Counted from the stretch's first letter, positions 53,348-63,979 are shown. The stretch is DNA of 64,000 nt from JADLDB01 sp040755835 (GCA_040755835.1 JBFMAB010000025.1:171373-235372); one strand, 5' to 3'. The notes: generated from the sequence alone by a model not told the origin. Program-made: numbers and translations.

Positions 53348-54490
53348 GTGACCGCCCTCGTCCTCCTGCTGCTCGCCGCCGCGCCCGCGCCCGAGGCGGC
53401 GGACTTCATCGACGCCGTGCGGCCGCTCTTCCAGGTGGTGACGTGCCAGCCGGGCGAGCCGCCGGCGCCGCTCGACGCGAAGGTGGTGGCCGCGTACTGC
53501 GCCACGCAGCGCCCGCGCTTCGAGCGCTTCCAGAAGCACTGGGGCGGCGCCGCGAAGGACTTCCTGGCCACGCTGCGGCCCGTGGAGCTCCCCGGCGAAG
53601 TGGTGTACCCCTTCGGCGGCGGCGACCTGATGAGCGCGCTGATGACGTTCCCCGACGCGCGCGTCATCACCACCTTGTCGCTGGAATTGGCTGGCGACCC
53701 GCGGCGGGTGACGGGCCTCGCCGACGCGAAGGCGCTGGCCCAGTCGCTCTCCGCCATCGCCGAGGCGAGCGCGTCGACGCTGCTGTCGAACGACTCGCTG
53801 TCGAAGAACCTGTCGAAGACGCAGCGCGGGCAGCTGCCGGGGCAGCTGTCGATGCACCTCATGGGCCTCGCGCTCTTCGACTACGAGCCGGTGCGGGTGC
53901 GCTACTTCCGCGTCGAGCCCGACGGCGCCCTGCACTACCTCACCGCCGCCGACGTCGCGGCGCTCGAGTCGTCGCTGGCACCGAAGCTCAAGTCGAACTG
54001 GAAGGACCCGGACTTCTCGCCGGCCTTCGCGAACGTCGAGGTGGAGTTCGTCCCGAAGGGCCAGCCCGGCGCGCCCCGCCGCGTGCACCGACACCTCGCC
54101 GCCAACCTGCACGACGACGCGCTGAAGGAGACGCCGGGCGTGCTGAAACACCTCGAAGCGAAAGGCCGCGTGGCCGCGATGACGAAGGCGGCCAGCTACC
54201 TGTTGTGGCGGCAGGGCTTCGGCGGCATCCGCGAGTACCTGCTGGGGCACGCGGACTTCATGGTGTCGGACTCCACGGGCGTGCCGCCGTCCTTCTGGAC
54301 GAAGCGCGGCTGCGCGCTGGCGGCGTACGGCAGCTTCCAGAAGTCCTTCCTCGGCGCGTGGGAGCCGTACCAGGAAGAGTACCGCGTCCTCTTCAAGAAG
54401 GCCGGGAAGCTGCCGATGCGCTTCGGCTACCCCGACGGCAGCCCGGAGAAACGCAGCCACCTGGTGACGGTGACGTGCCCGAAGCCCTGA
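53348..54490 (+). CDS. Secreted hypothetical protein (380 aa)
   Basis: GTG 53348 gives the signal peptide MTALVLLLLAAAPAPEAADF. The mature protein is mixed alpha/beta, with repeated conserved-looking blocks (VYPFGGGDLMSALMTFPDA, LSMHLMGLALFDYEP, FGGIREYLLGHADFMVSD). It is well structured rather than low complexity and probably periplasmic. I do not recognise the family. It diverges from lspA. Confidence 0.72.
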   Translation: MTALVLLLLAAAPAPEAADFIDAVRPLFQVVTCQPGEPPAPLDAKVVAAYCATQRPRFERFQKHWGGAAKDFLATLRPVELPGEVVYPFGGGDLMSALMTFPDARVITTLSLELAGDPRRVTGLADAKALAQSLSAIAEASASTLLSNDSLSKNLSKTQRGQLPGQLSMHLMGLALFDYEPVRVRYFRVEPDGALHYLTAADVAALESSLAPKLKSNWKDPDFSPAFANVEVEFVPKGQPGAPRRVHRHLAANLHDDALKETPGVLKHLEAKGRVAAMTKAASYLLWRQGFGGIREYLLGHADFMVSDSTGVPPSFWTKRGCALAAYGSFQKSFLGAWEPYQEEYRVLFKKAGKLPMRFGYPDGSPEKRSHLVTVTCPKP

Positions 54491-54584
54491 GGCCGCCCTC
54501 GAAAAGCTGAGGCGACGGTGCGCGCAACCGCGCGGCATCGTCAGGTGTTTCGCGTGGCCCGCGGCTTGCTGACGCGCGAGGCCG

Positions 54585-55031
54585 ATGCGTTCGAGCCTGT
54601 CCCTCCTCGCGCTCCTGCTGGCCGGCTGCGGCGCCGGCGCCACGCCGCCCGGCCGGTGCGCCACCGGCGCGTGCGACCGGGCCTTCGGGCGCATCGTCTT
54701 CGTCGAGGTGTCCTCGCCGGGCGGCGCCTTCCGCGTATTGCGCGACGGCACCAACCAGCGCACCAGCTTCGGCAACGGCGCGCGGGACCGCGGCGTCGTG
54801 CTGTCTCGCGACGAGTTGGCGCCGCTGTGGCTCGCGGTGGACGAGCCGTCCTTCCACGCCGACCTGAAGGCGCAGCGGACGAGCTGCCAGGACTTCTCGA
54901 CGCAGCGCTGCCTCACGGTGTCGGTGAACGACCAGCTCTCCAGCGGGTGCTGGTGCGGGCCGTCGGCGTCGTCGCACGTGGAGACGGCGTGGCAGGAAGC
55001 GCTGCTGGTGTTCGACCGCGCCTTCCCGTGA
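54585..55031 (+). CDS. Lipoprotein, function unknown
   Basis: The signal peptide is MRSSLSLLALLLAGC with lipobox LAGC. The mature 130-odd residues hold Cys pairs (RCATGACD, CQDFSTQRC, CWC) and a beta-rich middle. It may sit in the same unit as the 380-residue gene upstream and the SMP-30-like gene downstream, spaced 94 and 49 nt. Confidence 0.72.
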   Translation: MRSSLSLLALLLAGCGAGATPPGRCATGACDRAFGRIVFVEVSSPGGAFRVLRDGTNQRTSFGNGARDRGVVLSRDELAPLWLAVDEPSFHADLKAQRTSCQDFSTQRCLTVSVNDQLSSGCWCGPSASSHVETAWQEALLVFDRAFP

Positions 55032-55080
55032 CGAAGCCGTGCTTGTGGCGCGCGGCCTTCGGGCCGACACTGCGCCGCGC

Positions 55081-56205
55081 ATGCGTCGTCTCGTCCCTGC
55101 CGTCCTCGGTGTGCTGTTTGGCGCCGGCGTGTACCTGGGCTTCGGGCCCACCGCCATCGAGCCCGCGGCGTGGCAGCCGCCGCCGCCCACGCCCCTCGCG
55201 GGGCCGTACGCGCCCAACGAGCGGCTGAAGGACGTCGAGTGGTGGGCGAAGGCCCTCGTCGGCCCCGAGGCCATCACCTTCGACGCGGAAGGCCGCCTCG
55301 TCACCGGCCTCAAGGACGGCCGCATCGTGCGCCTCACGCCGGGCAGCGACGACGCGGTGCTGCTCGCGGACACGAAGGGTCGGCCGCTGGCCATCGCGTA
55401 CCACCCCGACGGACGCCTCTTCATCTGCGACGCGCACGGTGGCCTTTTGGCGCTCGCCGCGGACGGGAGGCTGGAGGTGCTGGCCACCTCCGAGGGCGGC
55501 GTGCCCTTCAAGTTCGCGGACGACCTCGCCATCGCGAAGGACGGCGTCGTGTACTTCACCGACGCGTCGGCCCGGCACAGCATCGAGGCATTCGTCGACG
55601 ACTTGATGGAGCACCAGACGACGGGCCGGCTGCTCAAGTACGAGCCGGCGACGAAGCGGGTGACGAAGCTGGCGGACGGCTTCAGCTTCGCCAACGGCGT
55701 CGCGCTGGGCCCCGACGAGGCGTACCTGGTGATGAGCGAGACGGGCGCGTACCGGCTGTGGCGCTACTGGCTGAAGGGCGAGAAGGCGGGCCAGAAAGAG
55801 GTCTTCCTCGACGCGCTGCCCGGCTTCCCCGACAACGTGCGCTACGCGCCGGAGCGTCACGTCTTCTGGGTCGCCATCGGCAGCCCGCGCAACCCGCTCA
55901 TCGACCGGCTCGCGGAGTGGCCGGGCCTCCGCAAGGCGATTTCGCGGCTGCCGAAGGCGGTGCAGCCCGCGCCCGAGCGCCACGCCTTCGTGCTCGCGGT
56001 GGACGAGTCGGGGAAGCCGGTGGAGTCGCTGCAGCACCGCGCAGAGGGCAGCTACTCGCCCATCGCCTCGGCGGTGGAGCGCGACGGCTGGCTGTACTTC
56101 GGCAGCTTCGCGCGCGAGGGCGTGGCGCGGGTGAGGCTGCCCGAGCTGCCCGCGACGCCCTCGCCCGAGGCGCCACCCGTCGAGCCACTCGACCCGGGCG
56201 GCTGA
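55081..56205 (+). CDS. Strictosidine-synthase/SMP-30-like beta-propeller protein
   Basis: ATG 55081 (MRRLVPAVLGVLFGAGVYLG) gives an N-terminal anchor span and a six-bladed propeller: PEAITFDAEGRLVTGLKDGR, LAIAYHPDGRLFICDAHGG, YFTDAS, GFSFANGVALGPDE and FPDNVRYAPERHVFWVAIG. This is the APMAP/strictosidine-synthase branch, whose bacterial members may be lactonases or arylesterases. The metal-binding Asp/Asn positions (FTDAS, FPDNV) are present. The substrate is unknown. Confidence 0.85.
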   Translation: MRRLVPAVLGVLFGAGVYLGFGPTAIEPAAWQPPPPTPLAGPYAPNERLKDVEWWAKALVGPEAITFDAEGRLVTGLKDGRIVRLTPGSDDAVLLADTKGRPLAIAYHPDGRLFICDAHGGLLALAADGRLEVLATSEGGVPFKFADDLAIAKDGVVYFTDASARHSIEAFVDDLMEHQTTGRLLKYEPATKRVTKLADGFSFANGVALGPDEAYLVMSETGAYRLWRYWLKGEKAGQKEVFLDALPGFPDNVRYAPERHVFWVAIGSPRNPLIDRLAEWPGLRKAISRLPKAVQPAPERHAFVLAVDESGKPVESLQHRAEGSYSPIASAVERDGWLYFGSFAREGVARVRLPELPATPSPEAPPVEPLDPGG

Positions 56206-56286
56206 CCGGCACCACGAGACTCGCCATCGCCTCCAGGTCTCGAAGCAGCGCCCCCTCGGTGCACGGCCAGCGTCACGCCTCGGAGC

Positions 56287-56394
56287 CACCGTTTCCCAGT
56301 CGGCGCCGCGCAGCTGGGAGCGCCCAAGGACGAAGCGCTCGCCATCACCCCGCGACACCAGCACCGAGCCGTCCTTCTGGAGGAAGGCGGGCAC
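56287..56394 (-). pseudogene. Short protein-like fragment
   Basis: From GTG 56394 a frame reads VPAFLQKDGSVLVSRGDGER, then FVLGRSQLRGADWETV, and then degenerates. It looks like a ~36-codon remnant of a larger gene in the 272-nt gap. It could be chance. Confidence 0.25.
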
Positions 56395-56477
56395 GAGGTC
56401 GGGGCCACGTCACACTCCGCCTCGTGGCCTGCACGGGCCCGGCGGTCATCTGCGGGAAGACGGCGCGGCGGGCGACG

Positions 56478-57227
56478 TCAGCCCAGGGCGCCGGCCTCGG
56501 CGTCGAGCGCCTGGGCGACCTGCTCGAGGGCGTCGGCGCCTTCGCCGGCCGACTTCGCCGCCTCGCGCACCCGCGCGGCCAGCTCGCCCAGCGTGCGCTT
56601 CAGCTTCCCGCGGCGCTCCTGCTCGGCCTGGACGTCGGACTCGAGGAGCGCGAGGCGGGTCAGCAGGGGCCTGGTGGCCTCCTCGATGCGCAGGTCCATG
56701 ACGCTGGTGAAGAGGTCCAGTTCGGTTTTCGTCTGGAAGACCTCCTCTTCCTTCGCGCGCAGCGAGTCGTCCTTGTCGTGGAGCGAGCGGGCGAGGTCCT
56801 TGATCATCTCGGCCAGCGTCGCGCGCTCGGCCTCGGTGCGCTGCGAGGCGATGGCGCGCTTGATGCGCTGCACGACGAGCGCGAGGTCGTCGAAGGGCTT
56901 CAAGATGTAGTCGTTGGCGCCCAGCTGCAGCGCCTCGAGCACCGACGCGGCGCTGACGAAGCCGGTGATGACGATGCACGCGCAGTACGGCTGCTTCTCG
57001 CGGGCCGCGCGCACCACGTCGAGGCCCGAGCGCTGCGGCAGATTCTTGTCGGTGACGACGGCGCCGAAGCGCTCGCTGTCCAGCAGCGGGAAGGCCTGCT
57101 CGGCCGTCTTCACGGCCTTCACGGTGAGGCCACCGCGCGTCAGCGCCTTCGACAACACGTCGATGACCGACGGCTCGTCGTCGACGAGCAACACGGAGTC
57201 GGGGAGCGGGCCCAGCGGTTGCGCCAT
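56478..57227 (-). CDS. Response regulator with long coiled coil
   Basis: The 249-residue protein has a receiver (Asp60 in VVTDKNLP, Lys110 in YILKPFDD), then two coiled-coil stretches (residues ~125-165 and ~180-235; EEEVFQTKTELDLF, LRIEEATRPLLTRLALLE). No DNA-binding or enzymatic output is present. It may control assembly or act as a relay. It lies downstream of korBA on the same strand, 153 nt away. Confidence 0.85.
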   Translation of the reverse strand: MAQPLGPLPDSVLLVDDEPSVIDVLSKALTRGGLTVKAVKTAEQAFPLLDSERFGAVVTDKNLPQRSGLDVVRAAREKQPYCACIVITGFVSAASVLEALQLGANDYILKPFDDLALVVQRIKRAIASQRTEAERATLAEMIKDLARSLHDKDDSLRAKEEEVFQTKTELDLFTSVMDLRIEEATRPLLTRLALLESDVQAEQERRGKLKRTLGELAARVREAAKSAGEGADALEQVAQALDAEAGALG

Positions 57228-57380
57228 GGGGGCTCAAGCATGGGCGCAGGAGCGCGAAGTCTCAAGCAAACGGCCGTGCAGGACGCTGAAGTCCAGCCGG
57301 GGCGTGCTTTGGGAAGTCGAGGTCGAAGGACTGGTCGGTCCAACCGGCGCCCCATTCCTCCGGGTCGACGGCTGAGCCGT

Positions 57381-58391
<1,011 letters not shown>

Positions 58392-58427
58392 GGTGTCTCT
58401 CTCGGTCTCAGGAGGCGCGTGACGCCC

Positions 58428-60284
58428 TCAGCACAACTCCCCGATGCGGGACACCAACTCGCTCACCTTGAACGGCTTGCCCTGCACCTTGTTGATGGAC
58501 TTGGCGTCGACCAGGTAGGTCGAGCGCAGAATCTTCTGCAGCTGGCCCAGGTTCAGCTCGGGCACCACCACCGTCTTGAAGCGCTTCAAGATGCCGCCGA
58601 GGTCCGGCGGCAGCGGGTTCAGGTGCCGCAGGTGCACGCTGGACACCGCCTTGCCCCTGGCGCGCAGCTGCGTCACCGCCGTGTAGATGGCGCCGTGCGT
58701 GCCGCCCCAGCCCACCACCAGCACGTCACCCTCGTCGCCGCCGTGCAGCTTCGTCGGGGGAATGTCCTGGGCGATGCGCTCGACCTTCTCGGCGCGCAGG
58801 CGCACCATCGCGTCGTGGTTGTCCGGGTCGTACGACACGCCGCCGGTCAGCTTGTCCTTCTCGAGGCCGCCGATGCGGTGCTCGAGGCCCGGCGTGCCCG
58901 GTCGCACCCAGTCGCGCGCCAGGGACTTCGGGTCGCGCTGGTAGACGAAGAAGTTGTTCGGGTCGCTGCGGAAGCGCACCTCGATGGGCGGCAGGCGCTT
59001 CACGTCGGGGATGAGCCACGGCTCCTGGCCGTTCGCGATGTAGCCGTCCGTCAAGAGGAAGACCGGCGTCATGTACTTCACCGCGATGCGCGCCGCCTCG
59101 ATGGTCGCATCGAAGCAGTCCGACGGGCTGGACGCCGCGATGACCGGCACCGGGGACTCGCCGTTGCGCCCATAGACGGCCTGCAAGAGGTCCGCCTGCT
59201 CCGTCTTGGTCGGCAGACCCGTCGACGGGCCGCCGCGCTGCACGTTGATGATGACGACGGGGAGCTCGGTCATCAGCGCGAGGCCGATCGCCTCCTGCTT
59301 GAGCGCGATGCCCGGGCCCGACGACGTGGTGAAGGCCAGGGTGCCACCGAAGGCCGCGCCGACGGCCGCACACATCGCGGCGATCTCGTCCTCCGCCTGG
59401 AACGACGTGAAGCCGAAGTGCTTGTGCTTCGACAGCTCGTGCAGAATGTCCGACGCGGGCGTGATGGGGTAGCTGCCGAGGAAGCCACTGAGGCCCGACA
59501 GCTTCGTCGCCGCGAGGATGCCCCAGGCCGTCGCCTCGTTGCCGGTGATGTTGCGGTACGTCCCCGGCGTGATGGCCGCGCGCTTCACCTGGTAGGTGAC
59601 GCCGAACAGCTCCGCCGTCTCGCCGTAGTTGTAGCCGGCCTGCAGCGCCTTCTCGTTGCCCGCGAGGATGTCCGGCTTGCTGGCGAACTTCTCCTTCAGG
59701 TACCGCATCGTCGGCTCGGTGGGCCGGCCGTACATCCACAGCATCATGCCCAGCGCGAACATGTTCTTCGCGCGGCCAATCTCCTTCGCGTTGAGCCCCG
59801 AGTCCTTCAGCGCCAGCTCGGTCAGCCTGGTGATGTCGACCTCGTGCGTCTTGTACGAGGCGAGCGAGCCGTCGGTGAGCGGGTTGGACGTGTAGCCGGC
59901 CTTCTGCAGGTTGGTGTCGATGAAGGCGCCGGTGTTGACGATGAGCGTGCCGCCGGGGACCAGGTCCTTCAGGTTCGTCTTGAGCGCGGCGGGGTTCATC
60001 GCCACCAGCACGTCCGGCTGGTCGCCGGGCGTGAAGACCGGCTCGCTCGAGAAGTGAATCTGGAAGCCCGAGACGCCGGGCAGCGTGCCCGCGGGCGCGC
60101 GAATCTCGGCGGGGTAATCGGGGAAGGTCTGCAGGTCGTTGCCCGCGATGGCCGTGGCGCGCGTGAACTCGAGGCCGGTCAGCTGCATGCCGTCGCCGGA
60201 GTCGCCAGCGAAGCGAATGGTGACGGCAGGAATTTCCTGGACGGCTTTGTTTCCGGGGGCGGACGGGCGCGGCTGGGTGTCCAT
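58428..60284 (-). CDS. korA: 2-oxoacid:ferredoxin oxidoreductase, fused gamma-alpha subunit
   Basis: ATG 60284 follows AGAAAGGAAGT. The 618-residue protein starts with the gamma domain (FAGDSGDGMQLTGLEFTR, residues 1-190). The alpha domain follows (GSYPITPASDILHELSK; SSGPGIALKQEAIGLALMTE; QRGGPSTGLPTKTEQADL) and ends with VVWGGTHGAIYTAVTQLR-like transketolase C-domain sequence. Gamma-alpha fusion is usual in aerobic Kor. It pairs with korB. Confidence 0.93.
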   Translation of the reverse strand: MDTQPRPSAPGNKAVQEIPAVTIRFAGDSGDGMQLTGLEFTRATAIAGNDLQTFPDYPAEIRAPAGTLPGVSGFQIHFSSEPVFTPGDQPDVLVAMNPAALKTNLKDLVPGGTLIVNTGAFIDTNLQKAGYTSNPLTDGSLASYKTHEVDITRLTELALKDSGLNAKEIGRAKNMFALGMMLWMYGRPTEPTMRYLKEKFASKPDILAGNEKALQAGYNYGETAELFGVTYQVKRAAITPGTYRNITGNEATAWGILAATKLSGLSGFLGSYPITPASDILHELSKHKHFGFTSFQAEDEIAAMCAAVGAAFGGTLAFTTSSGPGIALKQEAIGLALMTELPVVIINVQRGGPSTGLPTKTEQADLLQAVYGRNGESPVPVIAASSPSDCFDATIEAARIAVKYMTPVFLLTDGYIANGQEPWLIPDVKRLPPIEVRFRSDPNNFFVYQRDPKSLARDWVRPGTPGLEHRIGGLEKDKLTGGVSYDPDNHDAMVRLRAEKVERIAQDIPPTKLHGGDEGDVLVVGWGGTHGAIYTAVTQLRARGKAVSSVHLRHLNPLPPDLGGILKRFKTVVVPELNLGQLQKILRSTYLVDAKSINKVQGKPFKVSELVSRIGELC

Positions 60285-60391
60285 ACTTCCTTTCTCTCCA
60301 CATCGGGGGTACGGCAGGGTGCGCCGGCACCATAGGGATTAACGGGGCGGATCAGAAGCGCCTCGTTGAAGGTCCGCACGGGCAATCGGCT

Positions 60392-62185
60392 TCACAGGCT
60401 CAGCTTCTTCACCGTCGTCTCGTTGGGGACGATTTCGACCTCGATGGAGCTGTCGAGCTTCTTCTCCGGGTTGACCAGTCGCAGCACCTGGCGGCCGGCG
60501 GGCACCGGGACGTTGATGAGCGGCGTGTCGCCCAGCTTCTGCTTGCCCAGGTACACCGTCGTCCACGGCGTCGTCTTGAGCGTCAGCTTCCCCTGCTCGG
60601 CCGGCTTCGGCTTCGGCTTCGGCTTCGGCTTCGCGGCCGCGACGGGCCGCGGGCTCTCCTTCGGCGTCGGGGGCTCGGGCTCGAGCGGCGCGTCCACCTT
60701 CGGCGGCGCCTCCGGCAGCATCGCGAGCTGCACCACCACGCGCTCGCCGGCGCGCGCCAGCGTCACCGTGCGCTCGCTCGAGACGTGGCCGGCCAGCGTG
60801 GCCTGCACCAGGTGGTCGCCGATGGTGAGGTTCTCGATGCGTTGCGGCGACGGCCCCAGCTCGCGACCGTCGACGCTGACGGTGGCGCCCGCGGGCACCG
60901 TCTCCACCAGCAGCACCGGCGGCGATGCTTTGGGCGCCTCCACCACCACCGCGGGCCGCGCCTGCACCACCACCGAAGGTTCCTGCGCCGGTCGAACTGC
61001 GACCGTGAGGCCCACGCCGAGGCTCACCAGCAGCAGCGCGGCCACCGCCATCACCCATCGGTGGCGCTTCGGCGCGCCGGCCAGGACGCTGTTCGACTGC
61101 TCGGCGCCAAGGCCGCCGCGAATCCCGCTCTGTGCGCGAGCCAGGCGGTCGAAACTCTGCGCGGCGCTGGCGGTAAAGTCTGTGCGCATCGCTTTTTCGA
61201 TGAGCTGCCGTCTTGCCTGAATGCGGTCCGCGAAGACGGTATGCAGGTAGTCGGCGACCTCCCCGCCGTTGATGGGCCGCCCCGCTTCCTGCAGCCAGCT
61301 TTCGAGGGCGTCGTGGAAGTCCCGCGCCGACTGGAAGCGGGCTTCGCGCTCGCGCTCGAGCGCCTTCAGAATGACCGCTTCGAGGCGCGGCGGCACGTCA
61401 CTACGGCGCTCGCGAGGTCTCGGAAGTGGCGCGGTCCCGCCGATGGTGGCGAGCAGCTCCGTGTCACCCATCTTCGGCAAGAAGCGCGTCTTCGTCACGA
61501 GCTCGAAGAGGACGATGCCGAGCGCGAAGACGTCGCTGCGGGCGTCCACCCGCTCACCGCGCGCCTGCTCCGGCGCCATGTAGGCGAACTTGCCCTTCAG
61601 CTTCCCCGAATGGGTGTGCTGGGTGAGCGTCTTCGCGATGCCGAAGTCGACGACCTTGAGGTTGCCGTCCATCGTCGCGATGAGGTTCTGCGGCGACACG
61701 TCGCGGTGGACGATGTGCAGCGGCTGCCCGTCGTGGCCGACGCGCGTGTGCGCGTAGTGCAGCCCCTCGGCGGCCCAGGACACGAGCCGGACGCAGAGCG
61801 GGTCGCTCATCGGCTGCCCGCACCTCGCGGCCGCGCGGCGGACGACGGCCAGGTTCTCGCCGTCGAGGTACTCCATGACGATGTACATGGAGTCGTCCTG
61901 TTCACCGAGCTCGTAGATTTGCACCACGTGCGGGTGGCTCAGCTGCGCCGCCAGCCGCGCCTCGGTGAGGAACATCTCGACGTACTCGGGCTCGCTTCGG
62001 AGCGCCGCGTCCATGCGCTTGATGACGACCAGCTTCTCGAAGCCCTGCAGGCCCGACGCGCGCGCGAGCCAAATCTCCGCCATGCCCCCCTGGGCGAGCG
62101 GCGTCAGCAGCATGTAGCGGCCGACCAGGGTGCCGGGCTCCCACGCGCCGGCGCTGCGGCCGGCCTGTCGAGCCGGTACAGACAT
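60392..62185 (-). CDS. Ser/Thr protein kinase with C-terminal PEGA domains
   Basis: The 597-residue protein has kinase Gly loop PLAQGGMAEIWLA, Lys56 (VVIKRM), HRD150-152 (HRDVSPQN), DFG at Asp170 and APE (MAPEQARGERVDARSDVFA). All catalytic residues are present. A span (VMAVAALLLVSLGVGLTVAV) follows, then a PEGA domain (PAGATVSVDGRELGPSP), a PKPKPKPK linker and a second PEGA unit. It is probably a membrane kinase whose outer domain senses envelope state. It diverges from the TPR gene. Confidence 0.92.
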   Translation of the reverse strand: MSVPARQAGRSAGAWEPGTLVGRYMLLTPLAQGGMAEIWLARASGLQGFEKLVVIKRMDAALRSEPEYVEMFLTEARLAAQLSHPHVVQIYELGEQDDSMYIVMEYLDGENLAVVRRAAARCGQPMSDPLCVRLVSWAAEGLHYAHTRVGHDGQPLHIVHRDVSPQNLIATMDGNLKVVDFGIAKTLTQHTHSGKLKGKFAYMAPEQARGERVDARSDVFALGIVLFELVTKTRFLPKMGDTELLATIGGTAPLPRPRERRSDVPPRLEAVILKALEREREARFQSARDFHDALESWLQEAGRPINGGEVADYLHTVFADRIQARRQLIEKAMRTDFTASAAQSFDRLARAQSGIRGGLGAEQSNSVLAGAPKRHRWVMAVAALLLVSLGVGLTVAVRPAQEPSVVVQARPAVVVEAPKASPPVLLVETVPAGATVSVDGRELGPSPQRIENLTIGDHLVQATLAGHVSSERTVTLARAGERVVVQLAMLPEAPPKVDAPLEPEPPTPKESPRPVAAAKPKPKPKPKPAEQGKLTLKTTPWTTVYLGKQKLGDTPLINVPVPAGRQVLRLVNPEKKLDSSIEVEIVPNETTVKKLSL

Positions 62186-62229
62186 GCGCGGTGAGTGTGC
62201 GCCGCGATCGCGAAGCCCGTCAATTCGAC

Positions 62230-62235
62230 TACGAT
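62230..62235 (+). promoter_or_regulatory. -10-like box (TACGAT) for a leaderless start
   Basis: TACGAT ends 8 nt before ATG 62244. No Shine-Dalgarno is present. Confidence 0.4.
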
Positions 62236-62243
62236 GGACGCTC

Positions 62244-63305
62244 ATGCGCGCCGCCGTGTCCCTGGCCGTCGTGTCGGTGGTAGTTGCTTTCCCCGCCCTG
62301 GCCGGCAACTCGTACCTGGCGGAAGCCCGACGCCTCGTGGAGGAGCTCAGCTTCGAGCAAGCCGCGAAGGTGCTGGACGCGGCCGAGCGCGTTGAAGGCA
62401 CCACCCGCGACGAATGGCTCGAGATTCTCGCGCTGGAGGGCGTCGTCTCGGGAACGCTGGGACACGGTGCGCGGGCCTACGAAGCCTTTCGTGAGCTGCT
62501 CCTCCTCGACCCCGGTTTCGAGCTGCCAGCGGACCAGCCCCCGCGCGTCCGCACCCCCTTCTTCGAGGCCAAGGAGTGGGTGCGTGGGAAGGGCCCCTTC
62601 ACCGCCAAACCGGAAACGCAGGTGCGGAATGGCCAGGTCGTCTCGCTCGCGGTGACGATTCCCGAGGATGGCCTGAAGCTCGCCCGTACCGTGCGCTTCC
62701 ATTTCCGCGTGGACGGCGCCACCGAGCGCGCGGCGGACGTGTCCGTCGAGGCAGGCCGGGCCGAAGTGTCCGTGGGCGGAGCGACGGTGGACTGGTGGTA
62801 CGAGGTGCTGGGACGACGCGCGCAGGTCCTCCTTCAGGACGGCAGCGCCGCGTCGCCTCTGCGCGAACGCGCCGGGGCCCCTGCGCCCCAGCCGACACCC
62901 GTTCCGGTGGCCGACGTCTCGTCGAGCCAGGCGCCGGCCGGTAAGCCCGAAAGCGGAGGGTGGATGCGCCCCACCGGCTGGGGCCTCCTCGGCGCGGGCG
63001 TGGCGGCCGGTGGAGCGGGCGTCGCCTTCGGCCTGCTCGCGAACGGCGCGCGCTCGAAGGTGCTGGATGCCGAGAAGAATGCAGACGGCCTGGTGACAGG
63101 CATCTCGAGGCGAGAAGCCCTGTCGTTGGAGCAACAGGCGCACACGAACGCCATCGTCGCCAACATCCTCTTTGGAGTGGGTGGTGCCCTGGCGGCGAGC
63201 GGCGTCGTCCTGATGCTGCTCGGCGCGGACGGCGCAACGCGTGACGGAGCGACCGTCGCCCTCTTGCCGGGCCCGGCGAGCCTTACGTTGTCGGGGGCCT
63301 TCTGA
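62244..63305 (+). CDS. Secreted TPR-like protein of the kinase locus
   Basis: The 353-residue protein has signal peptide MRAAVSLAVVSVVVAFPALA. Helices such as SYLAEARRLVEELSFEQAAK and AYEAFRELLLLDPGFELP fit a TPR-like N-domain, and a beta-rich middle follows. A Pro-rich linker and two C-terminal spans (GLLGAGVAAGGAGVAFGLL; GVGGALAASGVVLMLLG) complete it. Such proteins commonly accompany kinase genes in myxobacteria. It probably interacts with the kinase's PEGA side. It overlaps the next gene by 1 nt. Confidence 0.75.
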   Translation: MRAAVSLAVVSVVVAFPALAGNSYLAEARRLVEELSFEQAAKVLDAAERVEGTTRDEWLEILALEGVVSGTLGHGARAYEAFRELLLLDPGFELPADQPPRVRTPFFEAKEWVRGKGPFTAKPETQVRNGQVVSLAVTIPEDGLKLARTVRFHFRVDGATERAADVSVEAGRAEVSVGGATVDWWYEVLGRRAQVLLQDGSAASPLRERAGAPAPQPTPVPVADVSSSQAPAGKPESGGWMRPTGWGLLGAGVAAGGAGVAFGLLANGARSKVLDAEKNADGLVTGISRREALSLEQQAHTNAIVANILFGVGGALAASGVVLMLLGADGATRDGATVALLPGPASLTLSGAF

Positions 63306-63979
63306 TGCGCACGCTCAGCGTCCTCCTCAGCTTTTTCTTCTGTGCGGCGTGCCAGTGCAGCCCCTTCGTGGACACCTTGCGCTTTGCGTGCACCACCGAC
63401 ACAGACTGCGGTGACGGATTCGTGTGCCGCGACGTGGGCGGCGGCCTCGAATGTGTGCGGCCCGATGGTGGCGCGTCCGATGGTGGCGCGTCCGATGGTG
63501 GCGCGTCCGATGGCGGCTCGTCCGACGGCGGCGCGTCCGACGGCGGCCTGCCCGATGGTGGCAACCCACCGCACCACCTGTCCTTCCTGTCCGCCCCACA
63601 GACGGTGGCGCCGAATGACTGCTCGAAGGAGGTTGTCGTCGAGGTACAGGACGTGCGCAACACCCCGGCTCCCGTCACCGCGTCGACGAGGATTGAATTC
63701 GGTGTGGAGGGTCCGGATGTGGGCTTCGACCTCTTCCAGAATCCGAATTGCTCGGGACCGCCGGTGAGCGCCGTCGACCTGTCGGTGGGCGCGTCGCGCG
63801 GCACTCTCTACTTCAAAGGGAAAACGGAGGGCGCTTACAAGCTCCACGCCACGGGGAGCGACCTCGGGGAAGCGGGGAGTGCCCTGATTTCGGTGTTTCG
63901 CCCCGGGGTGGCTCTGCAAAGGAGCACCCATGGCGAGAAAGCAGAAGGTCGAGTCGAAGGAGGAGTCGGTGAAGGGTGA
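63305..63979 (+). CDS. Lipoprotein with DGGAS repeats
   Basis: Its ATG overlaps the previous stop (TGATG). The signal peptide ends CAAC. CTTDTDCGDGFVCRDVGGGL is an EGF-like Cys group. DGGAS units repeat at residues ~54-86, then a beta-domain follows (VEVQDVRNTPAPVTASTRIE). The C-terminal ~25 codons overlap the start of the next gene and read as low complexity. Confidence 0.72.
   Translation: MRTLSVLLSFFFCAACQCSPFVDTLRFACTTDTDCGDGFVCRDVGGGLECVRPDGGASDGGASDGGASDGGSSDGGASDGGLPDGGNPPHHLSFLSAPQTVAPNDCSKEVVVEVQDVRNTPAPVTASTRIEFGVEGPDVGFDLFQNPNCSGPPVSAVDLSVGASRGTLYFKGKTEGAYKLHATGSDLGEAGSALISVFRPGVALQRSTHGEKAEGRVEGGVGEG
63464..63562. repeat. 15-nt tandem repeat encoding DGGAS
   Basis: Units of GATGGTGGCGCGTCC and variants run about six times, the first three almost identical. 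Copy number could change by slippage, altering the linker length of the lipoprotein without shifting frame. Confidence 0.8.

Noticed and set aside
57228..57380. A short protein-like stretch after korB (DPEEWGAGWTDQSFDLDFPK)
   Set aside because: It has no start codon with a ribosome site and is too short to judge; it was left as intergenic.
61554..61823. Short - strand frame inside the kinase gene
   Set aside because: It is an alternative frame of the kinase domain, not a gene.
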